Positions 26,889 to 38,683 of a DNA stretch of 64,000 nucleotides are shown here, in pieces. This DNA is from an uncultured Alphaproteobacteria bacterium (lineage in GTDB: Bacteria > Pseudomonadota > Alphaproteobacteria > HIMB59): contig CACDTV010000002.1 in the NCBI GenBank assembly GCA_902555695.1, forward strand, positions 62,001-126,000. The letters run 5' to 3'. The notes under the pieces were generated by a model. The model was not told where the DNA came from, did no database searches, and saw nothing but the letters and a program-made list of their open reading frames with translations. A program made the position numbers and the translations under genes. The first letter of the stretch is position 1, and each line of letters begins with the position of its first letter.

Positions 26889-28076
26889 CTAAAGCTTAAG
26901 ATTACGTACGTTTTTAGCTGCCTGACGAATTCTTTGCTCGTTTTCAACCAGTCCTATCCGAACAAAACCCTCGCCATATTCGCCAAAAGCAATGCCAGGA
27001 GAAACAGCTACATCAGCTTTAATCATTAAATCTTTTGCAAATTTTAGAGATCCTTTATTTTGGTACTTTTTGGGGATTGGCGCCCATGCAAACATACTAG
27101 CTGAAGGACTAGGTATATCCCACCCAGACCTTGACATAGACTCAACTAAAACATCTCGCCTGTTTCTATAAGTTGCTCGAATACTTGAGACACACGTTTG
27201 AGGACCATTAAGTGCTGTTGCTGCTGCAACTTGTACTGGTGTATAAGCACCATAGTCTAAGTAAGATTTAATTTTTGTTAAGGCTTCAATTAGTTTTTTA
27301 TTTCCAACGGCAAAACCTATTCTCCAACCAGCCATAGCGTAAGTTTTTGACATAGAAGTAAATTCAACAGCAATTTCTTTAGCTCTATTTACTTGGAGAA
27401 TTGACGGAGGTGGTTTCTTATCAAAGTATATCTCAGCATAAGCAAGATCTGATAAAACATAAACATTATACTTCAAAGCCATCTTAACTATTTCTTTATA
27501 AAAATTTAAGTCAACTACCTGAGCTGTTGGATTAGATGGAAACGATACAATTAGAGCTACTGGAGATGGAGTGCTATTTCTTATAGATCGATCTAATCTT
27601 TCAAGATAAGTTTCAGGATCAAAAACTCCTTCTTTCATTGTCTGTAAATGTCTTAATGATGCACCTGCTATAATAAATCCATAAGGATGTATAGGATATG
27701 AGGGGTTGGGAGAAATAATAATGTCTCCAGGTGTTGATATTGCTTGAGCTAAGTTAGCTAAGCCCTCTTTTGAGCCCAATGTTACAATTACTTCACTATC
27801 AGGATTTAATTTTACACCAAATCTTTTTTGATAATATTTTGCTTGAGCTTTTCTTAGCCCAGGTATTCCTTTACTGACTGAATATCTTCCAGTCCCAGGT
27901 TTATCTGTAACTTCTTTTAGTTTGTCTCTAATGTGTTTTGGTGTAGGCATATCAGGATTACCCATGCCAAAATCAATTATATCTTTCCCATTTTTTCTAA
28001 GTTTAGCTTTGAGTTTATTTATCTCGCCAAAAATATAAGGTGGCAAACGTTCTATTCTATTAAATTTATCTTTCAC
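26889..28076 (-). CDS. Class I/II aminotransferase, AlaC / LL-DAP-aminotransferase-like
   Basis: 395-aa PLP fold type I enzyme. DFGMGNPDMPTP near residue 36, GRYSVSKGIPGLRKA, the FPSNPTA motif, the Schiff-base lysine in SMSKTYAMAGWRIGF, and the FVRIGLVENEQR C-terminus match the alphaproteobacterial aminotransferase often placed before homoserine dehydrogenase, close to AlaC/YfdZ (glutamate-pyruvate transaminase). No homoserine dehydrogenase is adjacent here. It lies 76 bases upstream of the P-loop gene on the same strand, so it may or may not be in the same transcript. Confidence 0.85.
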   Translation of the reverse strand: MKDKFNRIERLPPYIFGEINKLKAKLRKNGKDIIDFGMGNPDMPTPKHIRDKLKEVTDKPGTGRYSVSKGIPGLRKAQAKYYQKRFGVKLNPDSEVIVTLGSKEGLANLAQAISTPGDIIISPNPSYPIHPYGFIIAGASLRHLQTMKEGVFDPETYLERLDRSIRNSTPSPVALIVSFPSNPTAQVVDLNFYKEIVKMALKYNVYVLSDLAYAEIYFDKKPPPSILQVNRAKEIAVEFTSMSKTYAMAGWRIGFAVGNKKLIEALTKIKSYLDYGAYTPVQVAAATALNGPQTCVSSIRATYRNRRDVLVESMSRSGWDIPSPSASMFAWAPIPKKYQNKGSLKFAKDLMIKADVAVSPGIAFGEYGEGFVRIGLVENEQRIRQAAKNVRNLKL

Positions 28077-28147
28077 AATTATAAAATAGTTTTTTTTATC
28101 AATATCTGAAGTATAAAAAAGAAATATATTAGTTAATTATATTAAAA

Positions 28148-29638
28148 CTAAAACAATTTTGTATATTCCATCAACTCTTTATTGCCTATTTTGGTAAATA
28201 ATCCTTGTCCATTATTTATGTAAACATCGTTATTACCTTTAACAAAATGATGCCCATTTACCATAAAATCAATATGTCCATCAAAATTAACATCTAGTGG
28301 ATGTATTGAGAGATACCAACCATTTTCATTATGACCAACTTCAGACTTTGGCCAATTTTCTTTGTTAAATTTTGTTACACTATGAATTGAATGTTGCCAA
28401 TATATAGAAAAATTACCATCACCATCATTTAGATAAGTAATTAAATAACCACCAACATAATTTAGACCAATAGTGGAACCAACAATGTCCATATCTCCAT
28501 CGTTATCAACATCTGCAATCATAGTACCGACTGGATTACAAAGTGGAATTTTATCTTTAGTCTTAGTGTGATACCCCACATTCTTTATTTCTTTTGAGTT
28601 TTTAGTGTTCCATTTGTTGGAACCATCACCCCATAGAATTCTGATATTATGTCTTTCTTTATTTTTAGTGTTATGACCTGCCCAATTGTTGTGATAATTG
28701 AAGCAATCAGAGCTATGTCCCCCAGACAGTATATCTATATGGCCGTCTCCATTGAAGTCAGCATGCCTAGCTAAGAAACCGAACTGATTTGCACAAACGT
28801 TACTTTTCATTATGCCTTTACCGTCATTAATTAGACATAGCATTTCACCATTGCTTCCTTTCCAATCAACACTGGCAAGAATGATATCCAGGTCACCGTC
28901 TTTATCAAAATCACCCGCATCAGCTCGGTGTGAAAAATTACAAAATCTTTTGAACTTTTTATTATAGTCTGCTCCATTAATATGTGTAGCACTTGACTCT
29001 TTTAAAAAACCTTCAGGTTGTGATAAAAAATATGAGTGATACCCTCCACAACCTGTTCCAAAATCATTTACTGCTGCTGCCAAATATATGTCATCCCACC
29101 CATCACCATTAAAATCCGCGACAAGGGGTTGAGCTGTTCCACTTTGAATAAAAGGTAAATTGTCTTGTATGAGGCCTGTACCCCAAAAAGATTCATTACC
29201 TTTAGCTCTACCTGTTTTTGATTGACCAAGAATAATTTGATAATTGTGTTGAGTTACTCCGGCTTCTGCTAAACAAGCTCCAGCGTTTTCATCAGCTTTA
29301 CAAACATATATCCCAAGATTTGGATCTAACTTTTGTTTAAAATTCTTATCAAGATTAAGAACTGTTACAACATAATCCTGCACACCGTCTCTATTAAAAT
29401 CACCAGTCGCTATAAAATCATGCAGAGTAAACCAAGGTTGTGATTTATCATAAGCTAATAATTTAGCAAGAAATTGATCTTTGAGAATTTTTTTAGGGAT
29501 GAGCCATTTTTTTTTATCACTATTAGCCTCTCCCCATAAATATTTCTCATCAAATCCCTGACCTGCCTGAAATGGTAAAATATTATCAGCTTTAGCAAAA
29601 CTAAAAATAAACAAAAAAACTACAATAAAATATTTCAT
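28148..29638 (-). CDS. Secreted FG-GAP/VCBS-repeat protein
   Basis: 496 aa from the ATG at 29638, which directly starts a Sec signal peptide (KYFIVVFLFIFSFAKA); an upstream in-frame TTG lies in a duplicated guaA-end sequence and is unlikely. Six calcium-binding-type loops D-x-[DN]-x-D-G are seen, at roughly residues 80, 175, 243, 294, 376 and 449 (for example DFNGDGWDD, DFDKDGDLD, DVDNDGDMD). These indicate a seven-bladed integrin-alpha-like beta-propeller. Extra cysteines (YVCKADENAGACL and others) suggest disulfides. Probably extracellular or periplasmic; ligand unknown. Confidence 0.8.
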   Translation of the reverse strand: MKYFIVVFLFIFSFAKADNILPFQAGQGFDEKYLWGEANSDKKKWLIPKKILKDQFLAKLLAYDKSQPWFTLHDFIATGDFNRDGVQDYVVTVLNLDKNFKQKLDPNLGIYVCKADENAGACLAEAGVTQHNYQIILGQSKTGRAKGNESFWGTGLIQDNLPFIQSGTAQPLVADFNGDGWDDIYLAAAVNDFGTGCGGYHSYFLSQPEGFLKESSATHINGADYNKKFKRFCNFSHRADAGDFDKDGDLDIILASVDWKGSNGEMLCLINDGKGIMKSNVCANQFGFLARHADFNGDGHIDILSGGHSSDCFNYHNNWAGHNTKNKERHNIRILWGDGSNKWNTKNSKEIKNVGYHTKTKDKIPLCNPVGTMIADVDNDGDMDIVGSTIGLNYVGGYLITYLNDGDGNFSIYWQHSIHSVTKFNKENWPKSEVGHNENGWYLSIHPLDVNFDGHIDFMVNGHHFVKGNNDVYINNGQGLFTKIGNKELMEYTKLF

Positions 29639-29644
29639 TTCTTT

Positions 29645-29665
29645 ATTCCCATTCAATAGTAGATG
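29645..29665 (-). repeat. Partial copy of the guaA 3' end (direct repeat, distal copy)
   Basis: On the plus strand these 21 bases (attcccattcaatagtagatg) match 30160-30180 at the end of guaA with one mismatch. Read on the minus strand the copy, with its flanks, would encode S-T-I-E-W-E followed by a stop, exactly like the GuaA C-terminus. The two copies have the same orientation and lie 515 bp apart, with a single small gene between. The arrangement resembles the att duplication left by site-specific integration at the guaA end. Confidence 0.85.
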
Positions 29666-29712
29666 CTAAAAATATCATTGTTTATCAACTATTTTAAAGC
29701 CATTTTTTAAAT

Positions 29713-29734
29713 TGTGTAAGTTTTGTGTAAGTTT
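29713..29734. repeat. 11-bp tandem repeat at the end of the alkyltransferase-like gene
   Basis: The unit tgtgtaagttt occurs twice in a row, at 29713-29723 and 29724-29734. The second copy covers the stop codon of the minus-strand gene ending at 29733. It is short and may be simple slippage. Confidence 0.6.
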
Positions 29735-30157
29735 AATGACCATCATATTTCTTAAGTAGATTATCAAAATTTCTTATTTTCTTATAAACATTACTTTTTT
29801 TATCGTATTCAACTCTCCAAAAAGGAAAGTTGGGGCATTCAAGTTTTAAATATTTTGTTTCTATAAGTGAATAATCTATTGCCAATCTTAGAAATATACC
29901 AAAAGTTACTGGACAAGTATTGTCAGCTTTACTTTTTTTAGCCAACTTTAGTCTAATATCTTTAAAGTTATACTTTTTGGTAGAGGGAGTTTTTTTAATA
30001 AATTTTATAATATCTTTTGGGGTTGATATGAGCATTAATTCTCCTTTTTTCATATCAGCAAAATTAAAATCTAATTTTTTAATTTTTGGTAAAAATTCTC
30101 TATTAAATTTCTTAAATGTTTTTAATTCATCAATTGATAATTTTGTAATATCTAAAT

Positions 30158-30161
<4 letters not shown>
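29733..30161 (-). CDS. Alkyltransferase-like (MGMT-fold) DNA-binding protein, between guaA-end repeats
   Basis: 142 aa from the ATG at 30161, which overlaps the guaA TGA stop as ATGA; a GTG two codons earlier is less likely. The layout KGELMLISTPKDIIKFIKKTP, FKDIRLKLAKKSKADNTCPVTFGIFLRLA, then PFWRV (residues 113-117) matches from memory a family often annotated as MGMT family protein, whose members carry T-C-P-x-T-x-G-I-F and P-Y-W-R-V. The alkyl-acceptor Cys of true MGMT (PCHRV) is absent, so it would bind rather than repair alkylated DNA, like ATL proteins. The assignment is tentative. It sits inside the duplicated guaA end and may be acquired. Confidence 0.55.
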
Positions 30162-33180
<3,019 letters not shown>

Positions 33181-33202
33181 TTATATTAAAATCAAGATCT
33201 GA

Positions 33203-33547
33203 CTAGGATAGTTTTCTTCCGTCATTTAGACCAGCTTCATAGTCTAATGGGTCTACATCATCTAAGCACCCTAGGTTAATACCCATACCGTTTGGATCAG
33301 TTCTTCTATTGTGGTGAGTGTATATCCCGCAATGCTTGCAAAAAAAATGTTCAGCTAAGTTTAGATTAAATTGATAAAGAGATAGATCTTCTTTTCCCTT
33401 TAAAAGTTTAAAATTAGATTTAGGAACCATTATCATTTTTGCATTTTTTCTAATACAAATGGAGCAATTGCATTGCATTATTTTTTCAAGATCAGAGTCA
33501 ATCTCAAACTCAATAGCTTTACAGTGACACGATCCTTTATGAAGCAC
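33203..33547 (-). CDS. GFA-family (CENP-V-like) zinc protein
   Basis: 114 aa. Zinc-binding cysteines occur in the family pattern: GSCHCKAIEFEI near the N-terminus, CNCSICIRK in the middle, and FFCKHCGIYTHH downstream. The family is named for glutathione-dependent formaldehyde-activating enzyme, but most members are of unknown function and the Gfa catalytic claim is disputed. It overlaps the hydrolase gene by 11 bases on the same strand. Confidence 0.88.
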   Translation of the reverse strand: MLHKGSCHCKAIEFEIDSDLEKIMQCNCSICIRKNAKMIMVPKSNFKLLKGKEDLSLYQFNLNLAEHFFCKHCGIYTHHNRRTDPNGMGINLGCLDDVDPLDYEAGLNDGRKLS

Positions 33548-34346
33548 GGCTATTTTCTTTAAAGAAATTTTTTAAAATATTTTTAGTTTCACTCGCCGTT
33601 TCTAAAATAGACATATGTCCAGACTCTTCTAAAACGACTGTTTTTGATCCCTCTATATTTGAAGCTAATTCTAGACCCACTTTTTTAGGAGTCATTTTAT
33701 CATGTTTGCCTACGATACATAAAGTTGGGTGTTTAATACTTTTAGCAGCAGTTTCTCCATTAGTGTATTTATCGCAAGCATTGAAGTCTGCACCAAGCGT
33801 GCCGTCATTATTTGAAGATACCAACTGACCGCCCATACCTAAATGACTTAATCCTGGAACAGGATGGCCACCTTTATGACCTAAAGGTCCATGAACCCAA
33901 TCCATCATAAGATCAACAGCTTTTTGATCTTTATTTAATGCTAAATCTAAAAGTTCAGTGTTCATCTTCATTGACATAGATCCATTGATTAGTGCAAGTA
34001 AATCTAATTTCTCAGGGTGTCTTTGTGCAAATTCTAATCCCACCAAACATCCCTGTGAATGACCGACGTACGATGCTTTATCAATTCCCAAAGATGTTAA
34101 TAGGTCTGCAACCCAATCAGCCATCTCCTCAATCGTTTTTAATGGTGGTCCTTCGGAGTCACCATGGCCGGGTAGATCTACTGCAATTGTATTGTAACCA
34201 TGAAATGCAAAGTATCTTGTTTGAAGCACCCATGTGACATGGCTCAGACCACTACCATGAACAAATACAATCGAGGGTTGATTTTTATCTATTTCTCTTC
34301 CACTAGATGTATAATACGCCTCTTTTCCGTTAACTTTAAGCTTCAT
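33537..34346 (-). CDS. Alpha/beta hydrolase
   Basis: 269 aa with the alpha/beta-hydrolase fold. The oxyanion region is VFVHGSGLSHVTW, the nucleophile elbow GHSQGCLVG, and the catalytic His is in LEESGHMSILE; the acid is probably Asp in VGKHDKMTP. It resembles esterases and haloalkane-dehalogenase-like hydrolases without a diagnostic substrate motif. It overlaps metY by 4 bases upstream and the GFA gene by 11 downstream, so it belongs to the metY transcript. Confidence 0.87.
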   Translation of the reverse strand: MKLKVNGKEAYYTSSGREIDKNQPSIVFVHGSGLSHVTWVLQTRYFAFHGYNTIAVDLPGHGDSEGPPLKTIEEMADWVADLLTSLGIDKASYVGHSQGCLVGLEFAQRHPEKLDLLALINGSMSMKMNTELLDLALNKDQKAVDLMMDWVHGPLGHKGGHPVPGLSHLGMGGQLVSSNNDGTLGADFNACDKYTNGETAAKSIKHPTLCIVGKHDKMTPKKVGLELASNIEGSKTVVLEESGHMSILETASETKNILKNFFKENSRAS

Positions 34347-35656
34347 TTAGAAGCAACAAGTCTTGGCTTTTGAGATGCTCTGAAACCATTTTCAAAGTCA
34401 TTAATAATGTCATCCATGTCTTCCAAGCCAACAGAAAAACGTATCATATCTTCAGTTAAACCTGCCAACTCTAATGATTTTTTATCCATTTGAGAGTGAG
34501 TTGCAGATGCTGGATGAATAACTAGTGATTTTGCGTCACCAACGTTAGCTAAATGTGAAGTTAGTTTTAAAGAGTTTATAAATGCGTGACCAGCTTCTTT
34601 GCCTCCCTTAATTCCAAAAGCTATCATTGAGCCAGCACCCTTAGGCATTAATTTTGCAGCAACTTTATGATCAGGGTGATCCGGTAAACTTGGATGATTT
34701 ACCCAAGAAACACTTGGATTGTTACTTAAGTAATCAACCATTATTTTAGTATTGGATAAATGCTTTTCCATTCTCACTGAAAGAGTTTCTATTCCTATTA
34801 AAATATTAAATGCATTTGTTGGACTCATACATGGACCAAAGTCTCTCATGCCCTCTGCCCTTGCTCTCATAGTGAATGCTGCTGGACCAAATTCTTCAGC
34901 AAAAGAAAGACCGTGATAACCATCATATGGTTCAGTCATTGTTGGAAACTTATCTCCCTTAGTCCAATCAAAGTCACCCTTTTCAACAATTATACCACCC
35001 ATTGAAGTGCCATGACCTGCCATCCATTTTGTTAGAGAGTGTGTGATTATATCTGCTCCTAATTCAAAGAGATTACACAAATATGGTGTGTTAAATGTTC
35101 CATCGACCATTAAAGGAATACCGGCTTCTTTTGCTATTTTGGAAATTTCAGGTAAATCCATAATTTCTATGCCAGGATTACCAATCAACTCACCCCAAAT
35201 ACATTTTGTATTTGGTTGAATTGCTTTTTTAAAACCCTCTGTGTCTCTAGGCTTGACAAAAGTTGTTTCAATACCAAATCTTTTTAAAGTTAGTCTCAGT
35301 AAGTTAAAAGAGCCTCCATACAATTGCGATGAGGAAACTATATGATCACCTGCACTACAAATATTTAGAAGAGCTAGCATCATTGCGCTCATACCAGAGG
35401 CAGTAGCTAAAGCAGCAGAGCCACCTTCTAAAGCTGCAACTCTTTCTTCAAGAACAGATATAGTTGGGTTGGATATTCTACTATAGATATGTCCGCCCTC
35501 CTCTAAATTAAATAAAGCAGCCGCATGATCTGCATCTTGGAATAAATATGATGTTGTTTGATATATTGGAACGGCACGGGAGCCAAAATTTTTATCTGGC
35601 TGATGCCCACTATGTAAAGTTTTAGTGTTAAACTTATATGTTTTTGGATCGGTCAT
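34343..35656 (-). CDS. metY: O-acetylhomoserine aminocarboxypropyltransferase (sulfhydrylase)
   Basis: 437-aa gamma-family PLP enzyme that makes homocysteine from O-acetylhomoserine and sulfide. The start FNTKTLHSGHQPD, the YSRISNPT motif, the Schiff-base lysine in ITHSLTKWMAGHG and the SVGLEDMDDIINDF C-terminus match MetY. The ATG at 35656 is preferred over one five codons upstream because homologues begin close to the TxxLHxG segment; neither has a strong Shine-Dalgarno. A short structured leader precedes it (35704-35736). It is followed without a gap by the hydrolase. Confidence 0.92.
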   Translation of the reverse strand: MTDPKTYKFNTKTLHSGHQPDKNFGSRAVPIYQTTSYLFQDADHAAALFNLEEGGHIYSRISNPTISVLEERVAALEGGSAALATASGMSAMMLALLNICSAGDHIVSSSQLYGGSFNLLRLTLKRFGIETTFVKPRDTEGFKKAIQPNTKCIWGELIGNPGIEIMDLPEISKIAKEAGIPLMVDGTFNTPYLCNLFELGADIITHSLTKWMAGHGTSMGGIIVEKGDFDWTKGDKFPTMTEPYDGYHGLSFAEEFGPAAFTMRARAEGMRDFGPCMSPTNAFNILIGIETLSVRMEKHLSNTKIMVDYLSNNPSVSWVNHPSLPDHPDHKVAAKLMPKGAGSMIAFGIKGGKEAGHAFINSLKLTSHLANVGDAKSLVIHPASATHSQMDKKSLELAGLTEDMIRFSVGLEDMDDIINDFENGFRASQKPRLVASK

Positions 35657-35703
35657 ATGAAAATATAACATAGATTTTTTAATGAAAGTAATAGAAAAAA
35701 AGT

Positions 35704-35736
35704 CTCAGTTTTGAGGTTTATGTAGAAAAGACATAA
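35704..35736 (-). promoter_or_regulatory. Paired hairpins in the metY leader, possible terminator or attenuator
   Basis: Read on the minus strand, a 6-bp hairpin (TTATGT, 7-base loop, ACATAA; 35736-35718) is followed by a 4-bp hairpin (CTCA AAAC TGAG; 35715-35704) and then by AC and a run of seven T. The second hairpin plus T-run may terminate the glucosylglycerate operon or attenuate metY. The bases GTCTT of the first element can alternatively pair with GAGAC of the second, so the two states exclude each other. The stems are short, so this is tentative. Confidence 0.35.
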
Positions 35737-35743
35737 TCTCTAA

Positions 35744-37498
35744 TTAATAATTTGTAATCCACATGGTTTGATAGGCCTTTAGAGTAATAGTTGATTTTAT
35801 ATCAATGATTATCTCATTAGAAATTAAATCCCACCATTCATTTGATGCTATTAGATTTAATTCTGACAAATCTAAATATTGGAACACATTAGTTACATTA
35901 CTTACACAAAATATCGACTGTCTTTTATCATGACTCTGTCTCCAAAAACCAAAAAAGTTCTTACCTAAATTAAATGTAAATTGTGTAGCATTCGGATGAA
36001 ATGCAGATTGGTTTTTTCTAATTTCAATTAATTTTGATAATTGATTATATATTTTTGAATTAAAAGTATCAGTATTTGCAAGTAATCCATCAATTTCATC
36101 ATACTTCCAAGATCTTCTATTTATAGATCTATGACTTTTTGTTTGCTCTAGTTTTTCATAGTCATTTGTAGAGCCCAAAATACTATGTATGTAAATAGCT
36201 GGTATTCCCTCGAGTCCTAGCATTATTGCATGGCAACAAATAAACCTTTCAATTTGCAAATGATCACTTCCTTGAAATGTTCCTTTCATAGCATCTATGA
36301 GTGAAATATTTATTTCATAGACAGTCTCGGTGTTGTCTGTTTTTTTTCTTTTGGTAGTTTTTGCTCCAAAATCAGTCATGATATCGACTAAGTTATTTCT
36401 CTCTTTTTCTGTTAAAATTCCCTCTGTCGGTCTCAGGCCAATACCATCATGAGAAGCTATAAAATTAAAATAAGATGTATGATCTTTTGCAGGAGGCATG
36501 CCCATTGACCATTTACGTAGAGCTGTGCTATCACCCATCACAAGAGTCCATAGTAGCAAGGGTGGTAAAGCAAAGTTGTATACAGCATTTGCTTCATCGT
36601 TTTCTCCGAAATAACTAAGATTTTCTAAATTGGGTAAATTTGTTTCAGTTATAAGTAAAGTATTTTTACTAAATGCATTGAGAAGTGTTCTCATTAATTT
36701 CACAACTTCATGAGTCTGTGGTAAATTTAGACAGTTGGTGTCGTGTTCTTTCCAAAGGAAAGCAATGGCATCTAATCTAAATACTCTAACACCATTTTTT
36801 AGATATAAATGAATTAACTTAATGAAGAAAAATAAAACCTCAGGATTTTTAAAATTAAAGTCAACTTGATCGTGGCTAAAAGTACACCATAAATAATAAA
36901 TTTCTTTATTAATTTCAAATTCTCTAAAAAGATCTGAGCTTCTAGGGCGAACAACTTGGTCATAACCTTGTTTGTCTTTAAGTTTTATAAAAAAATTTTG
37001 TGTTTCAGCTTTATTATCAATAAAAGATTTAAAATATTTACTTTCTATAGATGCATGATTAATAACAATGTCACTCATTATCCTAAAATTTTTTGATAGT
37101 GATTTAATATCTTTCCAATAACCTAAATCAGACCTTACTTCTTCATAATCAGTTATAGAAAATCCATCATCTGAACTGTAAGGAAAAAAAGGTAGAATGT
37201 GCAAATTGTTGAATTGTTTTTTACAATACTTGTCTAAGAACTTGCTTAGAGTTTTTAATTTATTATTTTTTTCTTCATATATTGAGTCACCATACGTAAT
37301 TAAGAAAACATCTTTTTGAGACCAATTTGGTTCAGAAATACCTAGGTCTTTATTTTGAAACAAATCAAGAACTCTATTAATTAATTTTAAAATTTCATTT
37401 TGATCTAATATATCCTTGTAAATTATTTGAAAATGAATGTTTAGATTATTTTTTAATTCTTCTTGCACTTTAGGTGTTATCTTCCATGACGGCATCAT
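35744..37498 (-). CDS. GH13 (sucrose phosphorylase-like) glucosylglycerate phosphorylase
   Basis: 584-aa family GH13 subfamily 18 type enzyme. The catalytic triad is visible: nucleophile Asp243 in VFRLDAIAF, general acid Glu285 in LLITETNLP, and transition-state Asp351 in IASHDGIG. LPFFPYSSDDGFSITDY is the subfamily's substrate-site entry. Members phosphorolyse sucrose or glucosylglycerate. The adjoining GpgS, phosphatase and glycerate kinase genes make glucosylglycerate (giving glucose-1-phosphate and D-glycerate) the likely substrate. It overlaps gpgS by 29 bases and is the last gene of the four-gene operon. Confidence 0.82.
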   Translation of the reverse strand: MMPSWKITPKVQEELKNNLNIHFQIIYKDILDQNEILKLINRVLDLFQNKDLGISEPNWSQKDVFLITYGDSIYEEKNNKLKTLSKFLDKYCKKQFNNLHILPFFPYSSDDGFSITDYEEVRSDLGYWKDIKSLSKNFRIMSDIVINHASIESKYFKSFIDNKAETQNFFIKLKDKQGYDQVVRPRSSDLFREFEINKEIYYLWCTFSHDQVDFNFKNPEVLFFFIKLIHLYLKNGVRVFRLDAIAFLWKEHDTNCLNLPQTHEVVKLMRTLLNAFSKNTLLITETNLPNLENLSYFGENDEANAVYNFALPPLLLWTLVMGDSTALRKWSMGMPPAKDHTSYFNFIASHDGIGLRPTEGILTEKERNNLVDIMTDFGAKTTKRKKTDNTETVYEINISLIDAMKGTFQGSDHLQIERFICCHAIMLGLEGIPAIYIHSILGSTNDYEKLEQTKSHRSINRRSWKYDEIDGLLANTDTFNSKIYNQLSKLIEIRKNQSAFHPNATQFTFNLGKNFFGFWRQSHDKRQSIFCVSNVTNVFQYLDLSELNLIASNEWWDLISNEIIIDIKSTITLKAYQTMWITNY

Positions 37499-38681
37499 TA
37501 AAAGATTTTAAAATAGTTGGGTCAGCACTATCAACTCTTCTCCAAGTTGGTATATTGGGATTTTCACTCGGTGAGTCTAGAAATATTTTTCCTGCTTCGA
37601 TAATATTTTGTGCGAAGAGCTCAACCATTTCCTCTTCTTTGTGGACATCGAAGTTTAATCCATTCATCTCTGCATCTGTTTTATAAATCTGAACCATATC
37701 AAGTGCTAATCTATAATATGTTGCTTTTAGTGTTCTAAACTTCTCATTAGAAAATACATGACCTTGTGTAGCTAATTTTCTAAATAAAGCTTTAGAAATA
37801 TCTATAGTCATTTTAGATAAACCCTTTTGCCGATTATTTTTAGAGACCTCTTGGTGTTTGTGTTCATAGGTATCTGCTATATCTACTTGGCAAATTTTAT
37901 TATTAGCAAAGTTCCTATACATTTCAGAGAGTATTCCTATTTCAAGGCCCCAATCATGTGGAATTCTTATGTCATTCAATAAATTATATTTAAATGAAAA
38001 TTCACCAGCCAGAGGATATTTAAATATATCTAAGAAATTTAAATATTCATTAAATCCAACCATTTTCTGTAAGGATTTAACTAAAGGTGTAACTAGTAAC
38101 CTTGTGACTCTTCCATTCATGGATTTTTGAGCAACCCTAGGATAAAAGCCCTTACAAAAATCAAATGAAAATTTTGGATTAGCAACTGGGTAAAATAGTT
38201 TTGCTACTAAATTTTTATCATAGGTGACTATATCACAATCATGCATTGCAACAGATCCCGACTCTTTCAGAGAAATTACAAATCCCATACAGTACCAAAT
38301 ATTTCTTCCTTTCCCCTTTTCAGCAGGAGCAAGATCCATTTTAGATAAATGTTGATCTATTTTTTTTAATTTAGGTCCATCGTTCCAAAGAATATATTTT
38401 TTTTGAGGAAGTACTGAAAAAAATTTTTTAGCTTTTATAAATTCTTGTTTGTTGGCTTGATCTAAACCAATAACAATATTTTTAATGTATTTAACTTTTT
38501 TTAAAGTATTCACAATATAGGTTAATGCTGGCTTTTCTAATTCTGAATACAAAGAAGGAAGAATTAAAGTCATGGGTGAGACTTTTGAAAAATCTAAAAG
38601 TTCTTTTTCTATTTCCTCTATGGGTTTCGAATTAAAATTATGAAGAGTAGCTATTACGCCATTTTGATGAAAGTCAGGCAT
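37470..38681 (-). CDS. gpgS: Glucosyl-3-phosphoglycerate synthase
   Basis: 403-aa glycosyltransferase of the GT81 type, joining glucose from an NDP-glucose donor to 3-phosphoglycerate. The metal-binding DxD is DCD at residues 148-150 (AMHDCDIVTY), and the KGFYPRV and TRLLVTPLV segments and the EFSFKYNLL-IPHDWGLEIG block are characteristic of GpgS and related mannosyl enzymes. It makes glucosyl-3-phosphoglycerate, precursor of the compatible solute glucosylglycerate. It lies 2 bases after the phosphatase gene. Confidence 0.9.
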   Translation of the reverse strand: MPDFHQNGVIATLHNFNSKPIEEIEKELLDFSKVSPMTLILPSLYSELEKPALTYIVNTLKKVKYIKNIVIGLDQANKQEFIKAKKFFSVLPQKKYILWNDGPKLKKIDQHLSKMDLAPAEKGKGRNIWYCMGFVISLKESGSVAMHDCDIVTYDKNLVAKLFYPVANPKFSFDFCKGFYPRVAQKSMNGRVTRLLVTPLVKSLQKMVGFNEYLNFLDIFKYPLAGEFSFKYNLLNDIRIPHDWGLEIGILSEMYRNFANNKICQVDIADTYEHKHQEVSKNNRQKGLSKMTIDISKALFRKLATQGHVFSNEKFRTLKATYYRLALDMVQIYKTDAEMNGLNFDVHKEEEMVELFAQNIIEAGKIFLDSPSENPNIPTWRRVDSADPTILKSFNDAVMEDNT

Positions 38682-38683
38682 GG

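Noticed and set aside
35657-35743. SAM-II/SAM-V riboswitch before metY
   Set aside because: Expected from SAR11 knowledge, but the conserved sequence blocks were not recognised; kept only as an unspecific leader structure.
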